Shown here in pieces: positions 1-13,560 of a stretch of 64,000 nucleotides of DNA (position 1 is the first letter of the stretch; every line of letters starts with the position of its first letter). Made by a program: the position numbers and the translations under genes. The notes below the pieces were generated by a model that saw nothing but the letters and a program-made list of their open reading frames with translations, was not told the origin of the DNA and made no database searches. The DNA comes from Epiperipatus broadwayi (Eukaryota > Onychophora > Udeonychophora > Euonychophora > Peripatidae): NCBI GenBank assembly GCA_028023455.1, contig JAQFVV010007249.1:1-64000 (forward strand), read 5' to 3'.

Positions 1-150
1 AAAACAACTGTTCAGTAATCAGCCATCGCTGTCTTTATCTATCACAGATATATATCACTGTTTTTAAGTGTGAAAACAATTAGAATATGGGAAAAAAAGA
101 TTATTAATAAGACCTTTGTTCTTGATGACTTAGGCATACACGCGCATGTG

Positions 151-176
151 CATTCTTCTTCTTCTTCTTCTTCTTC

Positions 177-215
<39 letters not shown>
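151..215. repeat. (TTC)n-(TTA)n compound microsatellite
   Basis: A TTC run switches to a TTA run near position 179. The switch from one trinucleotide to a one-base variant is the same architecture as the larger tetranucleotide arrays further right. No gene is associated. Confidence 0.95.
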
Positions 216-218
<3 letters not shown>

Positions 219-3200
219 TAAAAGTTAGTTTAATTTGAATGCTTTGTCTAATGTTAGATTGTAGGGGGCTTATGATTATTGTACTGTAAAATTGGTAATG
301 CACTATGGCCTTTTCTATATCTACTCATGCTAGTGCTAGTAGAGCCAGTTCTTGTGCTCACTTATAGATTCATGTTTAATCTATTGTTTTATTTTACTGT
401 TGATGTGAAGATTAACCTCTCCTATTCAAACTCTACTCATATACTCATGCTATATTTATGTGCTAGTTATACCATCTGTTTTATTTTACTAATGGAGAAG
501 TCACAATATGTAGACATTAACAACTGGTAATAAACTGAAAACATTTTTATTATTGATCATTGTTGGTAATTACATATGAGTGCTTTATTTGACTTTCTGA
601 GACTTTTATCAATAGATGCTGGTTATTTATGTATTTTCTCAAATAATGTTATGCTTATGGAATTACCATTTACATGTGTGTAAAATATCATATACCTTTT
701 AAATGAACACTTGACAATGCAATTTAATATAAAATATAATTTATTCTTTATTTTATATTCAATTGAATTGTAAAGTGTTCAATTAAAGAGTTTATGGTAT
801 TTTATAGTTTTCGACTATTTTGTAATCTAGCACCATAGTTTACATATATAAAAATAGCATAATGTTAAAAGTATCCTGTTTGTTAAGTTTTTTTTACTGA
901 TTTGTTTGTTCATGTGCTAATATAAGATCAACCTTTATTAACTAGAAAGTTGATAATTTGTTATTTACAAAGTGTACATTTTGTGAATATGTAAAGAAAG
1001 AAAAAATGAAATGTTATATTAACATTTCTTTATTTTTATAATTAATCTAGCAATTGGACAATATTGCTTCTGGCCACACATTCAAAACATACCTATAGTC
1101 TTGAGTTATATAATTAATTAGACTGGCACATGCAAAAATACATATATCAAAGAGGAAACATGATTAATTTAGTTTGGTGTTTGTCACAGAGGAAGGGTTC
1201 AATTGCACTGATTATGTGTTCTTAAAAAGCATTATCTTATAGATGGATAAAGACAAAATTTGAAATCAAAGTCAGATAGCTAGTTAAATAGCCAGATGTC
1301 AGTTTGTTAGTTATATAGCCTGACTGCAAGTCATCAGATATGTAAACAGTTTTCTAGTCATTAGTTATCTAATGTTATTCCAATTGGTGTTGAGAAGTTG
1401 CTCAGATGTTTTCAAGAATGTGCTATTGAGGAGTACAGACTTGAAAAAAAATCAATCAGAAGCAGCAGCATTTCAATGCATATGACCTTGAATAATTAAT
1501 ATATATCAAATTAATTTCAAACATATGTGAGGGCTATGGAAAATTTAGAAATAGTGTTTCATCCAATGGAAATCTAGGGCAGCCCAGAACTCCCTTGGCA
1601 ACTAGCACAACCAGCTTTAAAATGTAGTATGGTGTTTTCATAATATCCAGTATGAAAAATAGGAATGTCTAGAAGTAATATTTAAATATATATTGCCCAA
1701 TTGGCATTTTCTCTCACTTCTGAAAATAATAACAAACTTTAAAAGGGAATTTTAAAAACTATTTTTTTTACAGAATTATAAATTTATAAGTGAGACAAAT
1801 TCTAACTTTAAACTTTACATTTACAAAAGTGAAAGCTTTATGAATTTTGTAAAATGCTAGATTCATATTTCAAAAGAAGTATTAAGGATAGCAATTTTAT
1901 GAACTTGCAATTTATAACAAATTATAAATCCACACTTCAGATACACCCAGACAAGTCTTGTTTTTTTCAAAGAAAGATGGATGAAGAAATAAAATGCATA
2001 ATCAGACAAACAAATCTTCAACAAGTAAAGAAAACAAAAGAAGAACTCATGTAGGGAATTAGTTAACCATTTGTATTTAATATAATCCTTTGTGTGTGTA
2101 TAATATAATTGGTCAGACATTTGGAGTATAGAGAAATATTATTTTAAATCTCAATTAATTTTAATAAACTGTAAAGTATTAATCATTACAATTGGATACC
2201 AAATACCTTATCAAGGGGTTATATTATTTTCTTTTAAATATATATTACTGTTATCGTTATTTTTGTTCTCATAGTTATATGATATTGATGCACATCACAT
2301 ATTGTTATGATAAAATAAACCACTATTGTTAACAATATGTTTCTATGAACATTTTTCTATTCATGCATTCCTTTCAGCAGTGTTAGTTGTGCAATATCTC
2401 ACTTAATTCTCCTTGCTTCCTGAGCTATGTTAATATAACTGGACATACTGTAATCCATAAAAAAGTATAGTTTAAACCTGTGTGCTAGTGCCCCCATTTT
2501 GAGGCTTTATTTGTTAGTAACATAACAAATCCTGTAATGGCCATGGAATATTGATGTATGGGATAGACATTATAGAAAAACATTATACATAATAGTATTA
2601 CTCCTATGATGTCCTACAGTATGCTTATTACAAAATACAATAATATATTGTCCACTCCAAGTATGGATTGTGGTAGAGTGCTTTATCCTATTACAATATG
2701 CAGAATAGTATTTCTCTACTGCAACTGTTTATTCAATTTTTTTATTATAGAAAAACGTTATACAATATTTTACAATGAAAATAATAAAGCTTATGGGAGG
2801 GGGTAATTGGGGGTTATTTCTTGTCAATATTAATTTATATTACTGTAAATATTTTTGGACAGAACCCTTGATATAAATACAATAATAAAAAATTGAAGAG
2901 AATATTCAAGATTTATAATTTAAAAAAATATATAAATGGCTATTTTATTCTGGTAAACTAAATCATTCTGATTTAATTCAAGATGGTGTTCATTCTTTCT
3001 ACATACATAGAAGTATTCTTGTGTTTATAATTCATAGCAGTCATTAGATTTATGAACTGTTTATCAGTAAAAAAAAGATGACTTTGAAATCTTATAAGAT
3101 TATTTTTTTATATTAAGATAGAATTGTTAAAGTAAATTGATGGTCTATAAGTATATATGTTAGTAGAATTAATTTTTTTAAATAAATGGTCTATATATAT

Positions 3201-4688
3201 TTGCTATAATTAAATCAATATAATTTAATTATATTTTCTATAACAACAAATAAAATTCAGTTTATTAATAAATAATACAGTTATCTGTGATTAATAGAAA
3301 TCCATAAAAGATTAAAATTTTTTGTGTTAAAATTATTCTAACAACTAAAAAACAAATACAAACATTAACTGATTTATTATATGAATATATTTGCATCTAT
3401 AAATTAGAATTTAACTTTGATAAAACATGTGCATGGCATATATATACAGGCAAAATACATACAAATGTATTTCAGGGTAAACATATAGCCCATTTAGATT
3501 TCCCCTTTCACTTGAATTACATGGCTATGTGAAGGCAAATACAAAACAAACTAATTCAAACAACAGAATGGACTATATTCTTCCTCTCAATGGCATATCT
3601 TTGTCTTTATTCAAAAGTATCACTTATTAACATGCTGGTTATTAAAAAAATTGCTTATTATACACCGATTATAGTTTTCACAAAATCCTTTACATCAAAG
3701 ATTTATTCAGTGTGTAGAAAGGTTTTATGGGGAAGAAAAATAGTGGCCATCTCACTTAGGCAAATGCAGTAAGATAGCAACCTAAATGGATTTGAACTAC
3801 ATTCTATTCATGTATTTACAATGCAAAAACAACAAAAAAAACTATTAATCTTTTATCATCTGTGACGAGAATATATTCACATTTACAAGTCACTTTTAAA
3901 ATAACACCTACAGACAAATCTCCTCCTTATATAAAATAAGTGCATACAATCATAGAACCTATTAAATCAATATCTAACTCTAACATAACTTTCTCATAAG
4001 ATAACTGGTTCTACTGGAATACATATGAACCTCTATACAAAAACACAAATTATATCTTAGACTTACAAATGCCAAGAATCAATAATAAGCACCCAATATG
4101 TAGATTTAAGTATTGGACACTGGAGTCCAATTTTTTTTATTTTCTACTTATAATGAAAATGTGGTCATTATCAATATTATATTCCATGAGATATAAAAGA
4201 AACATACTTAACATTAACATTAAGTGCAAGTTGTGCCACATATCAGGAGAGAACAAAAATATATTTTTTGAGTGTAGTAGCCTATAATATACTCATCATA
4301 TATTACAAAGATTTATAAGGAAAAGAATGCCACTATAAATTCAAATATAGAGTCTCTTCCAAATATCTGCTTCACAAGAATAAGAAGTACAGCATTTATA
4401 TTATATGCATTATGGTGCACTGGATGCACTTATCTTTAAAATAGTAATACAAGAAATTTTAACCCATTTAAAACGAATTAGAGACAATTAAAGAAAGAGA
4501 TAAAAAAATCACACCATCAGACATTTTTGTAAACATTTGGTCACTTGTCTATCAGTGCTCTAACCTCTAATAAGACGTATTTTCTGTTTTCTAATTTATT
4601 GTACATGTTTTAATAATAGTTTAATTCACTGAATGCTATTGAAAATATTTAGTGTGGTATTCTTTGACTGTTTTATATTATTTTTTTT
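216..4688. other. AT-rich intergenic or intronic DNA, no gene seen
   Basis: All frames are short and composed of low-complexity residues. Very few CpG dinucleotides occur, as expected for old methylated DNA. I found no protein motif, RNA gene or terminal repeat. Frames of 60-85 codons here have no recognisable composition and are treated as chance. Confidence 0.7.
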
Positions 4689-4690
4689 CT

Positions 4691-4800
4691 TTTATACTGA
4701 AATATCTGTATATATATATATATATAATTATTTCTCTCTTTAAACTGAAATATCTGTATATATATAATTATTTTTTCTCTTTAAACTGAAATATCTGTAG
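4691..4800. repeat. Three tandem copies of a 40-48-bp AT-rich unit
   Basis: The phrase ACTGAAATATCTGTA occurs at about 4696, 4744 and (with one change at its end) 4784, each followed by a TA run and a T/C-rich stretch. Spacing shrinks from 48 to 40 bp because the TA run shortens. Confidence 0.85.
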
Positions 4801-4916
4801 ATATATTTTTCATTGAATAAAGTTACTTGTAAAACTAAAAATATTCTTAAAATCAAGTAATCAAACAATTAAATATATATAAATTTTTAAATGTTTTCTG
4901 CAATGATTTAAAAAAA

Positions 4917-5021
4917 GTTTTAAACAGGTGTTTAAATCTCTAATGAATCATAACATCATTAATCTTGTAAGTTTTAAACAGGTGCTTAAATATATATTGA
5001 ACTGTAACATCATTAATCTTG
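4917..5021. repeat. Two tandem copies of a 54-bp unit
   Basis: GTTTTAAACAGGTG starts at 4917 and again at 4971. Both copies end in CATCATTAATCTTG, with scattered substitutions between. It is a local tandem duplication of moderate age. Confidence 0.85.
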
Positions 5022-5309
5022 TTTTAATATAAGAATTTAAGGGGTGTGTGTGAAAAATTCTCCAATTCTTAATAAAACTTCTTTTTATATCTTAGATTTT
5101 CTTCGAACGTTTTCTGGAAAATATCAAACAAATTAGTAAGAATAAATAAAGTACAGTAATTAATCTTTTATAATCTTTATATTTAAAATGATCTTTGATT
5201 TTCTTATAATATTATATGTTCTTATGTGACAATCTAACAAAATTAAATAAAGAAATGAAACAGTTAGTAGCATTAATAGTATTCAACCAAAATAATAAAA
5301 ATAACATTT

Positions 5310-5440
5310 ATCGTTGGTGGTCGAGTGGCTAGCACAGCAGCCTTACAAGTAGTTGTCCCGGGTTTGCGGGTTGCTTCCCAACTAATGCTTTGACACTTTA
5401 TGGAGTTGATTGACTTTCAACAGCTCATAAAAATACAGAA
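5310..5440 (+). mobile_element. tRNA-derived SINE fragment
   Basis: The sequence at 5318-5328 (TGGTCGAGTGG) matches a pol III A box of Leu/Ser-tRNA type. About 40 bp later GGGTTGCTTCCC (about 5369-5380) resembles a B box with two changes. The G+C content jumps well above the flanks and the segment ends in AT-rich DNA. It cannot form a normal cloverleaf, so it reads as a SINE head plus a short body, not a tRNA gene. The source tRNA is uncertain. Confidence 0.6.
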
Positions 5441-6393
5441 ATAATCATTTATAGTTAATCATATGTAAATTTATAAGCTATTAAAATAAATATTATAATG
5501 ACATGATAACTGCTGGATTTTAAATTTTTTATTTGATTTTTATATAAATATGATAAAGTAATACTACAAATATAAACTTTTATGAAATCCTGAACTTTTA
5601 TGGCAGTGTACATTTTAAAACTATAATTATATGTGTTGGCCAAAACGTGATACTATAAACAGTTTCTAAAAAAAATATTTATAGAAAATCATTATTAAAT
5701 TAAAATAATAGCATATATTAAAAACAATTAAGTTTATGTATATATATAATTTAATAATCAACCAGTCAGACAAATGTAATATATACAAGACAAATATAAA
5801 CACACAAATAAATATAAATAATAAAATTAAATAATTAAATGCAAACAAGTATATAAACAAAAAGTAAATATATAGTCACTCATATCGATGCAATAAAAAT
5901 ATTTTCCCACTATATGTATTTCATAGTGTTATTGAATTTTTTCCTCATGTGTTCTGGAGATACAACACCAGAACATAAACAATATCAAATTCTCCATATA
6001 GTGCAAGCCATATTTTTCTAATGTTTCAACAGCTTGTGTAAGCTGAGATGGTAGTCATATAACATCAGTCCTAATGAATACATATGATGATGTATACTAT
6101 TTAAAATAGAAATGCATGACTTATCTCAAGAGTAAACAAATATCAAAATACTTGAAAAATTCAGACTTACACACACACACTTATATATTAAATTAGAATA
6201 TGCATAAAGCTATATTGAAATTAAAAAAAAAAATACAACTCCTAACATTAAATTTTTCAGTATCATTACCTATGTTATACAGAATTTCAAATTCAAGAGA
6301 TAGAAAAGGGTTATCATTTGGCATCTTCATAATTTGGAACTTTGTCTCACACAAGTAGTGCTGCTAAAAAAATTAATGATAGCTGGTATATTA
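5441..6393. other. AT-rich DNA, no gene seen
   Basis: It holds short A- and T-runs only. One 8-bp-arm hairpin (TGTTCTGG / CCAGAACA) lies near 5950-5975. No coding or RNA signal was recognised. Confidence 0.6.
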
Positions 6394-6394
6394 T

Positions 6395-6444
<50 letters not shown>

Positions 6445-6445
6445 T
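6394..6445. repeat. (AC)n-(AT)n microsatellite
   Basis: A perfect AC run passes directly into an AT run at about 6421. The frame that crosses it on the minus strand (alternating Ile/Tyr, then Cys/Val) is a translation of the repeat. Confidence 0.95.
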
Positions 6446-6520
6446 ATAAATAATATATTGAAGACATAATTTCATAAAGCAAATTACTTTATATATAATT
6501 ATTGAATGTAATTGAATTAA

Positions 6521-6522
<2 letters not shown>

Positions 6523-6597
<75 letters not shown>
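6523..6597. repeat. (AT)n run, about 75 bp
   Basis: Uninterrupted AT dinucleotides. It is self-complementary and able to extrude a cruciform. Confidence 0.95.
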
Positions 6598-6601
<4 letters not shown>

Positions 6602-6658
6602 CATTAAATGGAAAAAGTTTAATCCATTGTGCTACTTTTATATATATTTAAATAAATC

Positions 6659-6661
<3 letters not shown>

Positions 6662-6707
<46 letters not shown>
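6662..6707. repeat. (AT)n run next to a foldback element
   Basis: Uninterrupted AT dinucleotides ending about 20 bp left of the foldback element. Another AT run lies on the right side at about 7400. Confidence 0.9.
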
Positions 6708-6709
<2 letters not shown>

Positions 6710-6725
6710 GCAATACACATAAAAG

Positions 6726-7330
6726 CACATTTTTGCAAATATTAATGTTTGCCTTTTTTAATGTGTTGGAACTGTTTTATAATTACAAACTTTATTGCAT
6801 ATTTAGCAATATTTATCACTTTTATATAAATTTAACTATAATCTATTACGACAATAATACAATATTTACAAGGCAGAAAAAAACCCTACATTAATGTATG
6901 CTATAAAATTTTGCATTCATTTATCATTAGCCAATTATTAATTAATTTAATTGATGTTTTCTATATATTCATACAATTATTTTTGTAGTAATTAATGTAA
7001 TTCATTTCATATATTTTCATTCTATTAGATTGAAAAGGAACATATTTGAAAACAATTACATTAATTACAACAAAAATAATAGTATGAATATATAGAAAAC
7101 ATCAATTAAATTAACTAATAATTGGCTAATGATAAATATATGGAAAATGATATAGCATACATTTTTGTAGGTTTTTTTTCTGCCTTGTACTTATTGTTTT
7201 ATTGTTATAATAGGTTATAGTTAATTTTATATAAAATAATAGATGTTGCTATGTAAGCAATATAGTTTGTAATTGTAAAATTGTTCTAACATATTGGAAA
7301 TGGCAAAAATTACTATTTGCTGAAAAGAGA
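6726..7330. mobile_element. Long-armed foldback or MITE-like element, about 600 bp
   Basis: Two arms of about 290 bp (6726-7015 and 7030-7330) are inverted copies around a short central segment. Landmark pairs include GGCAGAAAAAAACCCTACA with TGTAGGTTTTTTTTCTGCC, and TTAATTGATGTTTTCTATAT with its complement at about 7089-7110. The outermost match is near TTTTGCAAAT (6731) and the complementary ATTTGC at 7315-7320. No transposase frame is present, so it is non-autonomous. Arms differ by scattered substitutions and small indels, so insertion is old or the arms formed by an old duplication. A clear target-site duplication was not found. Confidence 0.75.
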
Positions 7331-7386
7331 TTTTATGTATATTTTTATTATGTTGTATAAAGATATTTTATATTATATGATTTGTT

Positions 7387-7398
7387 TATATATATGCC

Positions 7399-7433
<35 letters not shown>

Positions 7434-7445
7434 CAAAATATATGT
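7387..7445. repeat. (AT)n run flanked by a direct repeat
   Basis: ATATATGCCCAAAATATAT occurs on both sides of an AT run (about 7391 and 7427). This suggests tandem expansion of a unit that contains the run. Confidence 0.8.
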
Positions 7446-10400
7446 ATACACATGACTATTTAAAAGTAACAAAGTCAACCAATTAAATGGCAAACAGTCA
7501 ATTCAAATAAAAAATATCTAATTATTCACATCAATAAGAAGTAAGTAAAGCCATGCCAATTATTTTATTATTATATATATTTTGCTTTGTAGATGGAATT
7601 TTTCAGTTGTCTCTGAAATATTAATATCAACTTCACTGAAACTAAAAATATGGTAAAGAATATTAACTTTATGAATGGGTGAACCAAATTATTTTGTTTT
7701 TTGGCCAATTCTCCCCCTAGTGAATTTTTTCATAAGTATTATACATTAAAATACATGCAAAATGGTATATTTTAGTATAATAATTTTTTTTCCAAAAATT
7801 GTGTGCAAAAAGCAGGAAATTCAAAATTCCTGCTGTTACAAAAGTCATGTTCAGCCATTGTCTGTTGCCAAGGCTGTAAAATGTTTGGTGTTTTATGAAC
7901 TTGTAGTTTTCAATGACACAAAAACATGTTTATTTGTGAATTTATTATGCTTTTAGATATTTTTTAAAAATAATTTGCACTATATTTATTAGATAGCAAG
8001 AAATAAAAATTATTAATAACTTATTTTTACTTGAAATACTTTATTTTTTAAAATATAGCATTATATTAGCAGCTAACATAAATATGGCCTGAAGCAAATT
8101 AGAAAAGTAGGTTTGATGTAAAGAATCTACTATATATTTATGAGTAAGAAAATATCAAGAAAATATCACAATTTTGCAATAAATATTCAAAAAATTTAAA
8201 CTTTTAAAGCATAATTCATTAGATATAAAAGAAATAAATAATTATTCATTTCAATTTTTAAAAATAATAAAAATGGAAAAATATTTCATTGATTTTATAA
8301 ACTGAAAATATCTATCTCGAAATGATGACATGTAAAATCTTTGTTTTGATTGTGATCTCATTTTTTAAATATTTACAGAAACAAAATGTGAACATTTAAA
8401 ATTTATTTCAGTAGTAAACAAAAATATCTATCAAATGAAGTCAAATTTATTATTTTCTGAAAAGTAATAATCATTTTATCATATATTTTATGTTAATGTA
8501 TGAGACAAAAAAAATATCAGAAAATGCTGAAATGTGAGAGGTGTTGCACTGCATTTTGGAATGGTTAATAATTGAAAATTTTTAAAGCATTTAAAAATGC
8601 ACATATAAAAAGATTTATAATCACCAACATATCAATCTCACAATCTAGTTAAATTTAAGTCACTGGTTTATAAATAAATGTTTAACAATGGTTAGAAAAA
8701 CTAGTTACAGATTTTATTAGTTTAGTCATTGATTTATATAAAGATAATGTTTATTTAAATAATTACAAATAAATGTAAAATTTAAATTAACTAAGATATA
8801 AAAATTTCAAATTAAATGATCTAAATTTAGGCTATAAAGTCATAATAAACAATTACCTTTTCAGTTGTCTTTTAAATACACACTAGCTTAATAATTAAAT
8901 AATTATAAAAAAAATGTTGACACATAATGCTAACTAAAAAAATATACAAGAAGTATATATACATACATATCAATACTACAATCCTATTCAATATTAATAA
9001 CTTGCTTATAATTACTTAGAATCAAATAAAAAATGGTTCCACTTTCTAATAGCTTGTCACAGATATATAAAGACCCTGTAAATTTAAACCATCAAAAACA
9101 AATGAAAAATTTAAACTAAAGCAGGTATTATAGAAATTCCAAATTGGATATTCTAAATTTAAATTATAAAAATAAAACAAACAATTATTTGTTTTTGCTA
9201 TATTTAAATGTCCTATTCAGCAAAACTTTTGAGCAGAAAACTATTAAACTATTTGAATATTTTTAATCTAATTTTTTGGAATATAGTTTTAAAGTTGAAA
9301 TAGTTCATTAATTTTGAATATTGGAGTGCAGTCTAAAATTTTATTCCACATAATGAGTAAACATGCAATTCAAAAATTTATTTGTTAAATTAAATTAGTA
9401 GCAGTTGCTTCATATGACATGTGTTCTTGATCAGAATCAGCATCACCCAAAGAAGAAAGGAGAAAAATACCACTCAAAGCATTATGTGCTTCAATGAGTG
9501 GGCATTTTTATTAACAGATTAATGTATTTATAAATCTATAAAGTTTGAATTTTTTTAAAAAAATATTTAACAATTTAATTACATTGATGGAAGCAATCCA
9601 ATTACAATTAAAATGTTGTCACCATAAACCTTCAGATAAGTCAATAAAGGCTCAACTATTCAGAGATTAAAGTTGCCTGGTTGCTATCCTATATGCACAG
9701 TATTTATGACAGGTCTTATCAGTAATTGTTAATTGACTTAAATAAACAATTTGGGCATTTACAAACATATGTAATACATTAATATTGTTCATAAATGAAG
9801 TCATTGCAAAAAAAGGATCATCAACATATTATTGTAATGCTTAGTATTTTTATACAAGGATTAAGTTAAAAGTAAATTGAAATTGAATCACATTTTTAGA
9901 AAATTTATCCTGTACATAGATATCATTAACCAACGAGAAAGAGGTTGGGCTTATTTTATTCTGGATTTGAACTTTTATCTAGTGATATCTAATATAAAAT
10001 ATATAAAATTCAATTGTTTACCGAAATTACACCTAAAAATTTATTTTACGTTAAATTACTTAATCATCTGTTTACCTGGAAAATAACAATGACTAAGTTA
10101 ATGTAAGGAGTGTTGGATAATAAATATCCATTGTTTTAATTCCACTTTCTTTTACCATCTTATTCCAACGTCATCGGTATATATAATCATGCTTGGTGAA
10201 TTGATTCAGACTTAGCAAAAGATATATTGTGTACACTATGGGTGATAAAATATATTTATACGTATTTAAATGGACATATATATATATATAAATTCAAAAG
10301 ATTTACTTAGAATATTTTTTATATATAGGAGATATGAGCACAGACGTATATTGGTTTGAAACAGGTATATAATAAACCTGTGTTTCAGTTATATATAGAA

Positions 10401-10555
10401 GATAAATTATTTTATTGTAAATTGGCAAAATGAATTTGAAAATAAAATATTAAAATTATCATTAATCACAATTACAACTTGTAGATATTTTATTTTTTAG
10501 CTGGAAGTTTATTACAGGCAAAAACATTAACTATTCACCTTCAATGTTTTATTTA
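7446..10555. other. AT-rich DNA, no gene seen
   Basis: Very low CpG, short frames and abundant A/T runs. I saw no transposon ends, promoter pair, or protein motif. A slightly richer patch near 9420-9500 has no recognised identity. Confidence 0.6.
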
Positions 10556-10559
10556 ACTA

Positions 10560-10990
10560 CCGCGAGAGAGTGAGAGAAAGATAGAGAAAAAGAATTCCAA
10601 ATCTATTTTTTGATAACTTAAGGTTTTTGTAAAATTGATTTTTTTTTCCCAAAAGTTTGATGGAAAAAATCGTGATTTGTTTACAGGTTTTTATTTTATT
10701 TTGCTGAAAGATTAATCTATAATAATTAAATACATATATTTTGATTGCTCTTTAATCTAAAAAAAAAAAAAAAATAAAATAAACAATCGAATGGCTTTAT
10801 TACTCGGAAGTTCATAAGAAGTTTGAGCGCCGTAAGTCCAGAATAGGAATCGAGAGAGTTCGCGTGAAAATTCACATAAAGTTCCAGAATTCAAAAGTGA
10901 CAAAGTTGGGATGTAATTCCTTGAGTTTTTATTATTCATCAATCAGAATCAATAACTTAATTCTGCGTATAATTCACAAATATACATATA
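10560..10990 (-). other. CpG-containing patch with AATAAA and T-tract on minus strand
   Basis: Around a dozen CpG sites fall within about 430 bp, including CCGCGAG, GCGCCG and TCGCGTG, while the flanks have almost none. On the minus strand AGTAATAAAGCC is followed by a long T-run ending in AG. That could be a poly(A) signal region of a retroelement or a splice acceptor tract. No protein family was recognised. The higher CpG suggests a younger insertion or an unmethylated patch. Confidence 0.3.
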
Positions 10991-12525
10991 CGTGCTTATT
11001 ATGAAGTGTATGCTAAGTGCATGAACACATTGTTTGGGACAATTTGCCATTATCTGTCAACTTCTTAACAGAATTCAACATTTCCAGTTACATTTTAAAA
11101 ATAACAAGCCTATTTAAATAATACATTTCATAATGTATACAGTGTATGTATGAGTTTTATAATGTGAATGTAAATTTACTCAATCATTTTAAATAAACCA
11201 CATAAATAAAATCTAATGATCAGTTTTATTTTCTTTATATTTAATTTAATCTTCAGATCCAAATTTTTCAAAATATAGAAAGAACAATATGATATTTTAC
11301 TGCCTGATTACATATCGGGTAGGGTACAAATTGTCCATTAAATTGATCAAATTATTTTTTGATTTTAACCTAAAAATCATTACTCTTTTAATAAATATTA
11401 TCTCAATTATAAATGATACACATAATTAATTTGTTCACAAAATTATATAATTAACATTGAAATATTGTAAGTTATTATAGTTACACAAGTTCTGTTGCAT
11501 TTTAATATGAAAACAATAAGTTATGGTTGAAAATCATTATTTATATTAAACAGTATACAAATAACCAATAATTAACAAAAAATTAATCACAAAAGTACAG
11601 TTTAATTCTAATTTTAACAACATGATGCTTAATTAACATGGCTATAGCTAGGTTATGTTAGTGATTACTTAATTAATAACATGATTATATCAAATTTAGA
11701 GTAGTTACCACATTTCTAATCATGTGACCAGTTTATATATGCTTATTACAAACAGATTAACATGTTTGTAAATATCAGCAGTATTAAACACGACTGCTTT
11801 GAATCCTATGAAATAATAAATGAGTGTCTATTAATGGAGATAGATATCCATGTTGATATTAATAGTAATGATTAATAGAAGTAGTAATGAATATTAAAGA
11901 TATGTTTCTGATATTAGATTCTACAATGACTTGTTGCAAATATAATTTGTTTGCAGTAATTAAAAGAATGATTAATCATGCTAGTTCAATCCTTTAAATC
12001 ATATTTTATGACTGTTGAAACTAGATCAGATTAGATGTATTTAAACAAGTAAATGCACAATACTGGAAAGTGAAGCAAAAACAAAGAAAGTCACAAAAAT
12101 ATTAAACATAGTTTTTTATAAGTGTAAAAGAATTACTAATTCTATTATTTATTTGTAGACATATGTTGGATTATTTCAGTCATTTAGTTGAATTTTTATA
12201 GAAACATTTAAATTTATTTATACTTTCCTAACATGATTTGAAATTCAACTAAATGTTATAAAATATATCATAAAAAAATAGATAAATATTATGGTGTATA
12301 AATTACAAAAGATACATTTTAATACATTGTACTGGCTTAAACCTGCATTTATATATGTAATATATGCAGGATAAAAACTCAGACTTTTACTTGACCCACT
12401 ACTCTCAGTGCCATCTCATATTGCTGACCCACCTGATCACACACATGCTGAAAAGATAAATAATTGCCAATATACATATTTCATGTTAAACCAGCAATCA
12501 TCAGTTGGTCTAGATTACAATCCTC
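10991..12525. other. AT-rich DNA with one 14-bp inverted repeat
   Basis: No gene was recognised. A perfect inverted repeat ATTTAGTTGAATTT (12182-12195) and its complement (12241-12254) encloses a 45-bp loop. It may be a small hairpin element or chance in AT-rich DNA. Confidence 0.6.
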
Positions 12526-12597
12526 ATATATATATATATATATCACCATATATGACCATATATAGATATATATATATCATATATATATATATATTAT
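12526..12597. repeat. Interrupted AT microsatellite
   Basis: AT runs are broken by TATGACCATATA-type interruptions, giving several nested palindromes. Confidence 0.9.
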
Positions 12598-12648
12598 AAT
12601 GGTCGGAGATGGTGATGAAGTTGTCAATCTTATCATATCTGCACTACA

Positions 12649-12800
12649 GGGCGCCATGTAGGCATTTAAACCTAGAAAAATTATAGAGTAGGCAGATACG
12701 TAAGTTAAGAAAAAAAATTGTAATCTATATTTTATTCTGACCGTTAGCCCAATGTCACTAGCTCATGGAGTCGCAGAGTTTTAAAACATTTATCAACTAT
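12649..12800 (-). mobile_element. Possible LTR end with primer-binding site
   Basis: On the minus strand the octamer TGGCGCCC (12656 to 12649) follows directly after TACA. An LTR ending in CA followed by a TGGCGCC primer-binding site is the standard 5' junction of tRNA-Lys-primed LTR elements. An AATAAA lies about 75 bp upstream on the same strand (12736-12731), as expected inside an LTR. Against this, the match after the octamer fades, the other LTR was not found, and the interior on the left runs into AT microsatellite after about 50 bp. At best it is a truncated LTR fragment. Confidence 0.25.
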
Positions 12801-13560
12801 ATTTCTTTTAATAAACAATAATAAAAGCACTGCCAGTATTAATAACACAAAAAGATTTTATTCATGTATATATATAAGTGACGCTACCCAAAACTTGAAA
12901 AATAATTATATAAAAAACATTTGTTTGTTTCACTATTATTTATATTTGTTTTAACTTTTATTTTTAATCTTAGAAATGTTGAGTATAGATGAGATACCCA
13001 GACGATGCACTTAAAAGACTTTCAAACATTTGATTCCAGGATAAAAGTCCGCAGTCACACCAATGCTCACTTCCAGATATATATCAACAACCAATGCAAT
13101 GTGAACATGTTAGCACAGAATCATGCTGACAGAAATGTGCATCTGAACAGCATGATATTATTGGAGAAAACATGAGCTTCAACAAGCATAGGAATGTACT
13201 TCTATCTGGCTAAGAAATCATGCATGTAATATAAAGAGAAAACACTACATATGGATGGGAGAGTGGTCCTACCTTGCCAACTTATCCTCCCAATCCATAG
13301 AGCTGAAATGGGTCAATGGTGCAGAAAATATGTCTGCATCCATTTCAATGATATGACTACCTCTTTGGGGTCATGCATTCAGTTGGACTTTTCACTCTAG
13401 GTGCCAACACACTTCACATTACATTGATATGAATTTCCATATATCTCTCCACTAGCATTGACACAACTATGAAACAAATAGTCCAAAATCAAAACCCCTT
13501 TTAAAACTAACATATTTAAACACGTCTACCACCCATTCATACTCACCTAACATTTAAATC
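12801..13560. other. Unidentified segment with higher G+C
   Basis: From about 12980 to 13520 the sequence is clearly richer in G+C than its flanks and has fewer A/T runs. Each frame has stops every 20-50 codons. It may be a decayed coding or repeat segment, but no family was recognised on either strand. Confidence 0.3.

Noticed and set aside
6347-6604. 85-codon minus-strand frame rich in Ile-Tyr and Cys-Val
   Set aside because: It crosses AC and AT microsatellites.
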